DNA of 64,000 nt from Myoxocephalus aenaeus (Eukaryota > Chordata > Actinopteri > Perciformes > Cottidae). This document shows, one piece after another, positions 45,901 through 60,235 of the stretch; the stretch's first letter is position 1; the number at the start of each line of letters is the position of its first letter. Made by a program: the position numbers and the translations under genes. Where the stretch lies: assembly GCA_038501785.1 (NCBI GenBank), contig JBAMJR010000189.1, positions 273,501-337,500 on the forward strand, written 5' to 3'. The notes beneath the pieces were generated by a model. That model saw only the letters and a program-made list of their open reading frames with translations, was not told the DNA's origin and ran no database searches.

Positions 45901-47973
45901 GTCAATTTGAACTAAATAGCTCCAGGATTTTTGTAAGCCCCAGGAACTAAAAAATTCCTTCAGTGCATTGGCGTTTCCACCACATTCAAGGCACTGAGAA
46001 GATCAGGCAAACTAGACGGCGTTAAAAAAAAAACACTGCTCTGCAATCATGTTGTTCTCTGTAATGTGCTGTTGTGTGGCCATAGAGCGTTGTGTAAATT
46101 AATGGAGACATACCGAGGTGGAAAGGGGATACAAAAACACCATCGAAGTAGAGTTCACAGTTTGAGTTCTTTTCCCATCTCCTTTTCAAATCTATTCTTT
46201 AAATGGTTTTGATTCTTGCTTCATGGAACCGCTTACCTCTCCCTTCATCATACGGACTCGGGCAAGCCACCAGCCACAAGGCTCCTGTTCGTTGGCCCTC
46301 GAGTAAACCTGCGAGGAGATACTTAGTGAATTAGGCAACAACTACTAAATATTCCACCCAGTAACTTCAAAACAGTTTGTAGTGGGAAGCAAGATGTGAT
46401 GACAGTGAATTGGCCTCGGCTGCAGAAGCAGACAGGGTGGATACATATTGTACAACTAACTACTGTTGTGTGACATGGAGAATATGTGAGGTCAAATTGT
46501 TGAATATTGCAAAGACTCAAGTGCGTAACTTTCAGTCAGGAAAAGTCAGTCGAAAGTCAATAATGATCCTCCTGGTGAGGTGCAAAGACACCGAGGCCTT
46601 GAATCATGGAGTTAGTGAAACTTAGGTGGATGAACACGGCGGGCCTTACCTCCACCTCCTCTCCTTCACCAATCTCCTTGTTGTATTCGGCTGGAGGAGG
46701 CAACCGCACGTCGCTGAAGGGCAACTGTCTCTCTGGCTGCCAGCTACAGCAAGACGACACGGAGACAAAACAAAAACACTCGTCAGCTTATCAACAACCC
46801 CTGGAAACAAAACGTAATACTGTTATGTTGTTCACGCTGTCCAGATCCAGCTCTTTCTAACCTCATGTCACATTGGGATTGTAATGACATGGGTGCATTT
46901 CCCCCTCTGCTGCGCAGAACATGAACAGAAATAATGAAAATAAGAATGGAACTGGGTTATTAAAAACTGTGCCTGGACACTGAGTGACTATGTTCATTGT
47001 ATCGTGCACTTTACATTACAACTTGAAAATTGCTCAAAATAGTGTAAACATGTGCAGTCAATGACCAGCTCAGTCAGTATTGATAAAAAAAAAAATTAAA
47101 GCTAATTTTCATTGCGCCTTATTATTATTATTATTCATTATATTCAATATGCTACTCCAACTACGCCATGTGCTCAGAGAAAGTAAAAGGAGAAAGGGGA
47201 GGAGGGGAATGGTCCCAAAAACAGCAGGCCACCCCTCCCACCACACATACCATGGGTCACTATTTTTAGGGGCACCCTGCTCTACAAGCTGAGATAAAGA
47301 GGGACCAGGGGGATGGGTAGTGGAAAGGGACAGTAGGTGGGGCTACGAGTACATGCTATCAGACTGGCAAGGGCAGGAGGGATCAGAGCAGGAGGTTAAA
47401 AAAGAAAAAAGAAAAAGTTAGAGACATGTATGGACAGCTGCATGCCAAGCACAGGTGCTGAAGAGGACAATTTCGAATGCGTGGGTGAAGCTCGGCGCAG
47501 CCATCGTAACTCTCAATTACTACCGTTCAATCTTCATTCCCCCCATGTACGGCCTATTTATCATAAAGCAGACGTACAGGAGAGGTGAACAGAAAGCGGA
47601 AACTTACTTGTTTTCAAAAACAATTGTGAGTGAGTCTTCGTGGACATCTTTGATGTAACCCTAAGAGAAAAGCAGAGAGGCAGAATGTTATTCCCGGGAA
47701 CGCTCGAGACAGACAGTGATGAGGGGTGGGGCTGGGAGCGTTTGATTTTGCATGTAAACAACCTAAGACAGCTGACTTGTAAGCCATGCCAGACCAATAC
47801 TGTGACTGTTGCTGAAAAAGGTTATCTGATGCTTTTTTGGAAGCCAAGACATTTCCTCACAAAGCCAATTCTCTGGCTGTGAATTCAGTGCTAGATAAAG
47901 TGACGATGAACACAGACTCCTCCTGACAGCATCAACAGCCTGGAAAGTTCTCTTCTCTTCTCTTCCCCCCCCC

Positions 47974-48032
<59 letters not shown>

Positions 48033-50404
48033 GAAATGCATGCGTGTGCATTTGTGTTCAATGTGGGAGTATTGTAGTTTTTCAAGCGGCATGTTCCTTA
48101 GGGCACTCACTCAGCCTAGCCTATATGGACATACTATCCGGTAACTCGGACAACCATTACTAGAGAGATCACTTAAACACGTTACTTGTCCATCCACAGA
48201 TCTGTCACAGCCTGCCCTAAACTTTGACCGACAACCCCCAACGACGAGCCGGGAGGAAAGTGGTGGGTGTGGCCTGTCCCTCAGTGTGACACTGCCTTAT
48301 AGGGGACAGAGTGGTCAGGCAGTATCTCGAAAGCATGCCTGGCTGTCGGAGAGGGGGTGTGGATTCACCTGCCGGGAAGGTGCTGCCTTTGCACTGCAAG
48401 AGCTGGCTAGGAGCTTCAGCCTGGGTGATTGGGGAAAGTGTGTGTAGTCACATTGGGATTGTTTTTTCTACACCCTTTAAGAAGATGATTCTTTACCAGA
48501 ACTCTGATTATCAATCACCACCAACTGCTGTCTTAAAATGGTCCCAGGCAAGGGTCAAAACATGGCTCTGAATCTACATGAACGGTTCTCGAGAAGAAGC
48601 CAGCAACGACAACAGGTCGGACTGAAAAAGGACTCATCCTCCAATTTCACATGTCACATTAGGAGCCAGCTAGATGTGCACGTTATGCCAGGTTGAGTAT
48701 TGCTTCCACCAAATACTACCACGTCAAAGGGCAGGCAAGCCCTCTATCTAACGTGACATGACTGGTGGAAAGGTGGGGGCAGAGAAGGGGTTCCAGGGAG
48801 CTTCGTAATGAGTTCCCCTCATCCTCAGACCAGTAGCCACATGCAGGTCCACGTGGTGAGCTGGACCTTTCAGAACAGAGGAGGCAGGTTTGCAACCGTA
48901 CTCGCCCACAACCTTCTCTTAAAACAAAAACAAAAAGCCACTGTGTTTAGATAAACGCATTTGCTTTTCCTGCTTATGATAAAAATGTAAATAAATGTGC
49001 TTTATTGATTCATAAAAAGTATCATGATCCATAGTGGGATTTTTTTTTTTTTAAAGAATGACTCACACTGACACCAAGGTGAATTAAGTGATTCATAAAG
49101 CAAACCAATGTGTCGGTCACAACAGGAAAATGGCAGCAAAGATTTTTCTCGGCTCTCTCCCATCAAAAACAACATATTATTTACTGTAATATGACATTTA
49201 GAAATGTCACAAACAGTTAAATGTCCATCTCATTTTACATCCACAAAATGAGAGCTGTGAGATAATAGGGAGGAGTGGGAGAGTTCATTCATGCCAGAGC
49301 CAAACTGTCAGCCTGTAAAACAGAACGACAGGTGAAGCACCATGAGGGGAGTAAATATAGGCTCATCTCTAAACCGCCATGTGGTTGCTCGTCTATCTGA
49401 ACACCCAAAAGACAGAAGAGCACATGGAGAAATAACGGTGTTACTAAAACTAAGAGCGTTACAATAAGATATGCCACAAAAGGTTGAGACTATAAAGCAG
49501 GGGGAGGACTAATGGGGTTTACATATTCAATGAAATCCTAAATTATATGAGAACCTACAATGTTCATCAAGACCCAAATCCGTATAATTTGACTAACACA
49601 AACTTTTGATGCTTGAGATGTCTTTAAATAATATGAGCATAAATAATTAAACTGGTAGTCAATGATTTGCCATCTTAGACGTGAAATTTACTAACAAGCT
49701 GTGACACAGCAGCAATAAAGACTCGAAGTCATGTGTCTAGATATAAAACTATAATTCCTTTCGAAAAAGAGGCAGAAACTGAGACTCCACTTCTTCTAAT
49801 GGCAGAGCAATACATACAAAGCGTCCCCCAAGATTCAGTTGTGTAGCTGGAGCGTGGGGTAAGGGACCAAACAGATTAGGTAGCCTTTGTGAGCTTTGAT
49901 ATAGCATGTCCTCATACTTGGAAGCAGGGACTGCACAACAGCTGTCTGATCAGCGGCTCACTTCATTTTTAAATGCTTGAATACCACATTTCCAGACAAA
50001 GCAACATGCTGTGAGAAACGCTGCATGCCATGTCAAAACCACAGGAACCTGGTTCCTATGTTGTGGCTTCTATGCATATTGACATCGGTAAAAACAACCA
50101 AATATAGGCCATACATGGTGATGTCAAGTGCAGTAGCTTCACAGCTAGCTGGAGCTAGCTACCCACCCCACAATGGCCAACCTTAATGGGACCGCAAATC
50201 CATCCTTGTTAGTCAAAACCGGGCCGAAGCTAATATCAGTCAAACAGTTCATGCTAAGCTAGGCCTGGGCTCGGGAAGACACAACCTCACAGCTCTTACC
50301 GAAACTAAACTTTTAACTGGGACAACTATACACTACGACTGTGACCAGGTTACCTTGTAGAAGGCCCCATTCGAGCCGCGAACTTCCACGGCCAGCCCGT
50401 CCAT
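39909..50404 (-). CDS. fxr2: FXR2, fragile-X-related RNA-binding protein
   Basis: Seventeen coding exons on the minus strand: 50404-50354, 47660-47608, 46743-46650, 46308-46237, 44922-44774, 44671-44578, 44338-44222, 44083-43913, 43805-43727, 43588-43431, 43036-42950, 41522-41303, 41190-41011, 40814-40626, 40495-40388, 40215-40127 and 40019-39909. Phases agree and the sum is 2,022 nt, giving 673 residues, the length I recall for human FXR2. The Tudor/Agenet tandem is at the N-terminus (VEVRGSNGAFYK, WWLARVRMMKGE). KH1 has IGSHGANIQQARKV, KH2 has VIGKSGKVIQEIV. Arginine-rich motifs (RRRRSRRRR, RNRSRRRRNRGNR) and RGG-like GGRGRG follow, and the end is LVNGVS. FXR2 is chosen over FXR1/FMR1 because of the C-terminal arginine-rich block and terminus. 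It binds RNA and polyribosomes with FMRP. The start at MDGLAVEV matches the family; an upstream in-frame extension exists. KH2 is followed by a 16-residue insert. Confidence 0.95.
40024..40047 (-). repeat. fxr2: G24/C24 homopolymer at the last fxr2 splice acceptor
   Basis: Twenty-four consecutive G on the plus strand read as C on the transcript strand. They end at CACAG, the acceptor of the last coding exon (40019). The intron is only 107 nt (40126-40020). Confidence 0.9.
45421..45950 (+). other. Open frames inside an fxr2 intron, origin unknown
   Basis: A 90-codon frame (45678-45950) starts with ATG in a fair Kozak context (A at -3), after an in-frame TAA. It reads MSDHIRAYWLFELITLQLL and continues as a polar, helix-prone sequence. 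A second frame at 45421 has a proline/alanine-rich start. I recognise no domain. The frame ends just before a dispersed repeat, so it may belong to an old transposon rather than a nested host gene. Confidence 0.25.
46045..46205 (+). repeat. Dispersed repeat, copy 1
   Basis: Shares GTAATGTGCTGTTGTGTG, ATGGAGACATAC, GAGGTGGAAAGGGGAT and AAATCTATTCTTT, in the same order, with the reverse complement of 51835-51985. Lies in an fxr2 intron. Family not identified. Confidence 0.6.
47976..48027. repeat. (CA)n microsatellite after a C run
   Basis: A run of C (about 47965-47976) followed by about 26 CA units, in the first fxr2 intron. Confidence 0.95.
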
Positions 50405-51200
50405 ACTCGTCGGTAGTTCCCCACAGCTGAGCTTGTCTGTCGCCGTGAGGACCCCCGGAGAGTCTGGTAACGTTACCACCCCATCCGGTAACGTTACCAT
50501 CTTGGCCGGCCCTTCGGCGCTCTCCGGCCGCTTGTGGATTTCCAGTGTTTCGGGTGGAGGGAGAGGGGCAGAGGTGAAGGGTTGGGGAGATGATGGGTGT
50601 GATGGTGCCAACTAATGCAACGCAGACGCCGTCTCCAGCAGCGGCTAGTTTAGTGGCTCCGTTGTCCGTTTTTTGTCTGAAAGTGGGATTTGGTGCCCGG
50701 GAGCCGAAAGGCACCGCCACGAGCAGTGGTGAAGTCTCGACGTGCGCGAGGAGGAAAAGCAAGCTAATGATGCTACGGCAGGAGGATGCTAGCTGATGGA
50801 TAATTAGCTGGGAGGCTAGCTATCAACACCTTGATCCCGTCAGTTTTCAGGGATGCTAGCTGGCTAGCATTGGATAGCCCGGTTGCGTTTGTTGGTTGTG
50901 CGTATGGCGCAGTCGTTACGTTGAAAACAATTCACAGAAGTCGTCAGCGGGGGGTCGTTTCTTCAGCCTGCGGTGCAATTTTCATTGGCGTTTCTTTCCC
51001 AAAAAAGCGTTTGAGATGCACAGCCGCCCGGCGACTCCTACTCCAACTACCCGTCCCCACAAACACACGCCGATAGAGTGAATCAGAGTGGGACTGAATG
51101 ACCTCAAACACCCCACCCCTCCACGGCTAAAACCCGCCCATCGGGGAGCCCGGGGCCGTGATTGGTCAAAGGCTATCGCAGTCAACACTAGCTTTCATTA
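50405..51200 (-). promoter_or_regulatory. fxr2: fxr2 promoter/5'UTR region
   Basis: GC- and CpG-rich stretch just upstream of the fxr2 start. It contains two GGTAACGTTACC palindromes (50466-50477 and 50487-50498), a YY1-like CCATCTTGGC at about 50499-50508, GCTAGC-rich sequence at 50745-50880 and a GATTGGTC CCAAT-type motif near 51160. The transcription start is not resolved. The frame remains open upstream of the chosen start for about 69 codons. Confidence 0.4.
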
Positions 51201-53281
51201 ATTGGTTTAGAAAATAAGGGCTGGTCCATAAACGTGACCAATACAATCTAGAGAGTTGCATCCTAACACAATCCATTGGTTTTGCTCCGTGTCAATTATA
51301 AATTTATTCAAATTCACTGGCTCACATAACTAATTTTGCCCACTCATTGATGAGTGAGAACCACCAGCCATTGTGTAAACAGCATTAAAGCGAAGTTACT
51401 ACACATGTAATGAACCAAGCATCAATCACTTAATATGCTCAAAATGTTCAGACTGGGAAAAGGGAAAACACAGCACTGAGTTATGTTTTTTATGTTTAAG
51501 CCCCTAAATCAAATTATTTGTATGTACATGATCCAAAAGTAATAAAGTAAAGTAAAGTATGAAACTGTATGGGCAAAGCTAGTGAGTGAGGATTCCTAAG
51601 CACCAGGAATGAGGAACAAGAAGACCAGACCTGGGCCAGGAGCGTTGTGAGGAAACAGCTGAGAGAAGCACATAGAAGAGGTCATGGAAACCACACTGTA
51701 CAGGAATACTCACAGTCGGAGAACCAGATTCAATGTGGATGGGACAAAATGTGATGATGACCTGCTCAATTCATTGTTTTATATCTAACCAGTCTTCAAG
51801 AAACAGCTGATATAACTTTGCAAAAAGTGAAAGAATAGATTTAAAAAAGGGTAGAAAAAACGGAAACTGTAAACTCTACTTTGGTGGGTTTTTTTAATCC
51901 CCTTTCCACCTCTGTATGTCTCCATTCATTTAAACGACATACTGTGGTCACACAACAGCACATTACAAAGAACAACATACAAAAGCAGGAAAGTGATTGT
52001 CTTTGTACGGAGCAGCCAGAGACACAATAAATGGCTAGGCGTCTCATGAAATCTCTTCTAATCAACTTTCAAGTGCTGATAATAATAAGTCATTATAAGA
52101 TGACTTTGATTGTGAGCCCCATGTTATCCCTCTACCTCACTAATCCTCTGGTTAACTCCAGACTTGCCTCTTGAACATGCCAACAGGACAGCAACAATTG
52201 GCCATGCTGTTGGCAGCTGATGGCCAGAGCCATGGGCAAGAAGATATCAGATACAAAAATATATTTGAGGACATGGAGAATCATGAACAGCGTTAAAAAA
52301 GACTCAAGGGTGTGAATCAGGTAACATATTTATTTCCCCAGAGCCCATTTATCACAAATTCCACACTACCACATCATTCGGAAAAGCATTTTTTTTGGTA
52401 CATTCTTCAGTTTTATTTTGGAACAGTAATAAGATATCAGGACTTACATTTGGCTGGTTTAAAGACATCTGAAAATCCACGTTTGGATTAAGACACAGTG
52501 GACAAGTCAAGAAATATAATTGTGTTAATTAATTTAATTAATTCACACCATGAAGAATATGATAGGCATGGCTGGTGTAAAGGGTGTGCATGAGTGTCCC
52601 GCTTGAGATGACACCCTCTCTGGTGGAGAAGGAGTCTCCTTAGTCCATCTGGTGGAAGGATTTGGAGCACTCACCAAACTGAACCAAAGTTTCAGGTACA
52701 GATCCACACTGCAAGCGCCAGGGAGCTGAACAATGCCAAAGGTACAACACACCCTGGGAATTATCTTGACCTTTGAACTGCTGTGACACATATCAAGGTA
52801 ATGCTTAACAGATCATGTTGATTGACTGATTTTGACGTGAAGCTTTACTCTGACGATGCAGTCTGATGATGAGCTTGTATTTTGCAACATGTTATGCCGA
52901 GTTTGGGAAAACTACCATTCCGGAAATACTTTTTTTTAATTTTATTTCAAGACAACCTACATATTTTATCATTAAATACACTGAAGATTATACTGTTTTC
53001 AAACGGTACTTTCCCTTAAAAATAATTGAAGTATAATTTTCACTTTCGCAGTGCGCGCTCCCGCGAGTGGCCCGCAGTTCTCGCAGAGAGGCAGAAGGGT
53101 TGTCCTGACCACGTGGCTCATTTAACCAATGGGAAACCCGTCCTTCAAGCGCGCGCAACTTGATTCAGGAAGTACGCATTTCATGTTGCGTTTACGAGCT
53201 AGCGAAAGAACGTCTTCAGAAATAAAATAAGTAAAACCCGTTAAGTTGCTTGGTTAATAAGGAACGCAGATCAGCTGAGGG
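51201..53281. other. Spacer between fxr2 and haus4
   Basis: No gene recognised. Contains repeat copy 2 (51835-51985). The end, about 53050-53281, is GC-rich, with CCAAT-type ACCAATGGG near 53126 and serves as the likely haus4 promoter. Confidence 0.4.
51835..51985 (-). repeat. Dispersed repeat, copy 2
   Basis: Reverse-complement match in blocks to 46045-46205, including GTAATGTGCTGTTGTGTG and GAGGTGGAAAGGGGAT. Family not identified. Confidence 0.6.
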
Positions 53282-56954
<3,673 letters not shown>

Positions 56955-57106
56955 AGGTCATGTCTGGTGCTGAGACAACAGCCAGGCGTTCCCTTTTGGC
57001 TTTTGGACACTTGACGCACAAACTGCTTGGACTTCTGGCCGACAGGAACTATGTAGCATGTACAGTAGTGAGTGGGCTAACTCCCGTTACAGCTCCCAAA
57101 AATAAA

Positions 57107-58590
57107 TTCTGTTTTCTTAAAACGTCACCGTGGTGATCTGCATTTCTGCTGTCTTTGTTTTTTATTGAACACCTCACCTCGGGTATCGATACATGGTCAA
57201 AAGTGTGAAAGGTTTGGTGAGCATTCCGATATATGTTGGGGTATAAAACCTGGGAATAAACTAAAATAGCACATCAGCAGTCTAAATATGAGTGATGTCC
57301 TATATATTCATATAACCTGATTCTCTGAACTGAGAGATCTGTTCTCACTGACAAACATGTAAGCAGCATCCTCTCAGATATGATGGGACTCATGCAACAC
57401 TCATCTTTTGCCTTTTATTTTTTTGCATGTGTCTTGGCATACATTTTATAGCCTAAATTGAGCGATTTGATGCTGCTTTTGCTTTGTCCTTTTATAAGAC
57501 ACAATGCCAATTCAATTTATATCGCCCCAAATCACACATTTGCCCTAGAGGGCTTTACAACCTGAACAAATACGACATCCTCTGTCCCGGGACCTCACAT
57601 CGGATCAGAAAAGGGAAGAAACCTTCAGGAGAGCAACAGAGGAGGATCAGGATGGACAGAAGTACAATATATGTCATGTGTACAGAATTAACAACATAAC
57701 TGAGTTACAACACATTCAATGCATATGACAGCAAATATTCATATAATGAGTAGTAGGTATGATGAAAAACTACCAACAATAACACCAGTAGTGGATGTAA
57801 TGATAATACAATCAGTAATTTTATTTTCAATACTAATAGCAATGCAACTAATAATACAAAATAATAATAGTAGCTGTAGGTGTCAGTCAGGACGAGGGTC
57901 CAGATAAAGCCACAATCCATGGAAACCTGGGAGGCGAAAAAGTACAAAGACTCCAGGGAAGAAGCAAAGTTAGTGATTGATTATTGTGCAATTGATAATC
58001 CTTATAGTAGATTAGCACAACCATTTGTCCTGCCCATTTTGCCTCCAGACTTCCGTCTACGCCTTTCAGTTTCAGTGTTTTCATCAAGTAATCTTCTGTG
58101 AGAATGTGAGGAAACAATTGTAGTGAATCGCAAAGAAATGCTCAGTTTAGTCCACAAGATGGCAGTATACTTTAATTTTTGACAGATGTCATGTCATATT
58201 TCCGACTCGACATGATGAACTCAGACGTCCTTATTGCGTTTCTATTCTTTGACTTTACACAATCTACAACTTTCACAAAAAAAGAGAGACTCAAACCGGT
58301 GCACAGAATGAAGCACCCGAGCCACATTAAACAAATAAAAATAATATGTAGAATTAAAAACTTTCAAATGAGCTGACTTCCTTTACATGACACAACAGTT
58401 GAGAAGCGAAGTTTATAATGTTTCTTTTGTCACTAGCATATCCATTTTAACTTTCTCACAGCTATTAGAAATCACACGTGTCTATGCTCCCAATACGTTT
58501 TTTTTAAATTATGATTTGTATTTGTATTTATCCATCCAGTTGTGTTTAACATTTCGATGGTGGTTGACTCCGTCAGGTTAACGCCCACTC
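57107..58590. other. Spacer between haus4 and the DOCK gene
   Basis: Past the haus4 poly(A) signal. Holds the interspersed fish repeat at 57490-57975. Remaining open frames are short with no recognised domain. Confidence 0.4.
57490..57975 (+). repeat. Common teleost interspersed repeat
   Basis: Contains GAGGGCTTTACAACCTGAAC, ACCTCACATCGGATCAG, GAAGAAACCTTCAGGAGAGC and CAACAGAGGAGGATC, which I recognise from many percomorph genomes. It continues to the AGACTCCAGGGAAGAAGC motif. Class is uncertain. The central part is degenerate and AT-rich. The frames over it are not genes. Confidence 0.6.
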
Positions 58591-58831
58591 CGTTGTCTTC
58601 TCCACATTGCCGGTCTCTGGTTCTGTCTGCCCCTCTGAGGAGAAACGGAAGTAGGTGCGAGTGAAGCATCTCGCCGTGTTCAGCCCTCTCTGCTCTCCTC
58701 TCATCAGCAACCGCCCCGCCTCGCGACGCGAACCGCTGGCTGGTTCACCTCCAACCGACTCAACCCCGCATCTGGGCGCCGGTACCGCGGCATGCTCGCA
58801 TTCACGCCGGGATTTTAACCAGCGGCGCGCG
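58591..58831 (+). promoter_or_regulatory. 5'UTR/promoter of the DOCK gene
   Basis: CpG-rich stretch right before the start codon, with GCGCC and CGCG clusters. The coding frame stays open upstream, but with no ATG; the MAEVRKF start matches the family. Confidence 0.4.
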
Positions 58832-59756
58832 ATGGCTGAGGTGCGGAAATTCACAAAGAGGTTAAGCAAACCCGGGACGGCCGCGGAAGTCAGGCAGAGC
58901 GTGTCGGAGGCTGTGAAGACCTCCGTGGACCTTGTGGTGAGCAGAGCTTTTCCCGCTGTCTGTGGACCGGCGGTCATGTTAGCTAACTGGGGATACCGTT
59001 ACTAACGGGGAACGGTTAGCCAACTGGTACTCTTCTCCGTTCTCATTGGGGAGTTGGGGGGAGTGTCCATTTTTAATTGTTATCTACGTTGCTACCGTTC
59101 ATGTCATAGTTTGTGTCCACGTTTGTGAGACTTTCATGATTTATCCTCCCAGTTTCCATTCGCTGCGCGTGCCCCGGCAGGCTTAACGGTCGCGCGAGGC
59201 TCCGGTAACGTTACCGTCTCCCGAAAGCACTGAAACAGTTTTCTTTTTTTCTTTTCAACCTACATTCTGGGTAAAAGACGGCTGAATGCAGCGAATTTGA
59301 CTCCCATATGCTGGCGCTGCTTTAAAAAAAAAAAACTGCCGGCCTTAAGTCAAATGGTATGACATTGTGCACAGGGATACATGTTTTTATTTATTATTTT
59401 TCCAAGTCATGTGCGGCTCCTTTTGTGTGCTGGCGGACGAGGAGCAGCGCCAGAAGGACAGCTGCAGCATGGCTTCCCCGTCCTCCTGACAGAGCCTCTG
59501 TGTTTCTGCTGCTGGAAATGGCCACATTGTGCAAAAGAAGGCAGCGCATTGCATGTCTTTTGTTAATTAGGTTTTTTTTAATGGACGTTTTTTTTAAATG
59601 GCCTTCTCCCCCCCCACATTTTTAATCAATAGCAGTGCTGGTGGCTGATATAGTGGCGTGGAACAGACAGCAATAATGAGGGATTTAGGCGCAGTGGTTT
59701 GAGAGATGAGTAGCACCGAGGATCCTGCTGACACAGCAAGCGTGTGCGTGCGCGTC

Positions 59757-59799
<43 letters not shown>

Positions 59800-60203
59800 T
59801 TATTGTCATGTCAGTGAGACTTCCAGGGACGTCAGTGCAGATAAACTTATTTGTGTCTTTCTTCTCCTTCTTTATTTTTCTCACTGTGTGACACCAGCAC
59901 AAACCCAAAACTGGAGCTGGATAAGTCTGTATAAGAGACCCACTCTTGTTCCCTTGGGATTAGGCCTGTAGTCTTGTGATGAGCATCCTGAGGAGTGTGA
60001 CGTAAACAGGTCCCTGGTGTAATAATCATGTGATATGGTTTTGATTCCTGTAACAGAAGTGGGAGTGTGTGCGTGTGTTTGTGTTGGTGGCCATGTGTGA
60101 CGTGTGCTCTAATGTTTTTTTTTTTTCTGTTTTAGAGGAGCAGGTTTTGGCTGCGTGTTTTATGGAATAAACGGTTGGCTTGGTAACTGAGAACAAACGT
60201 TGT

Positions 60204-60235
<32 letters not shown>

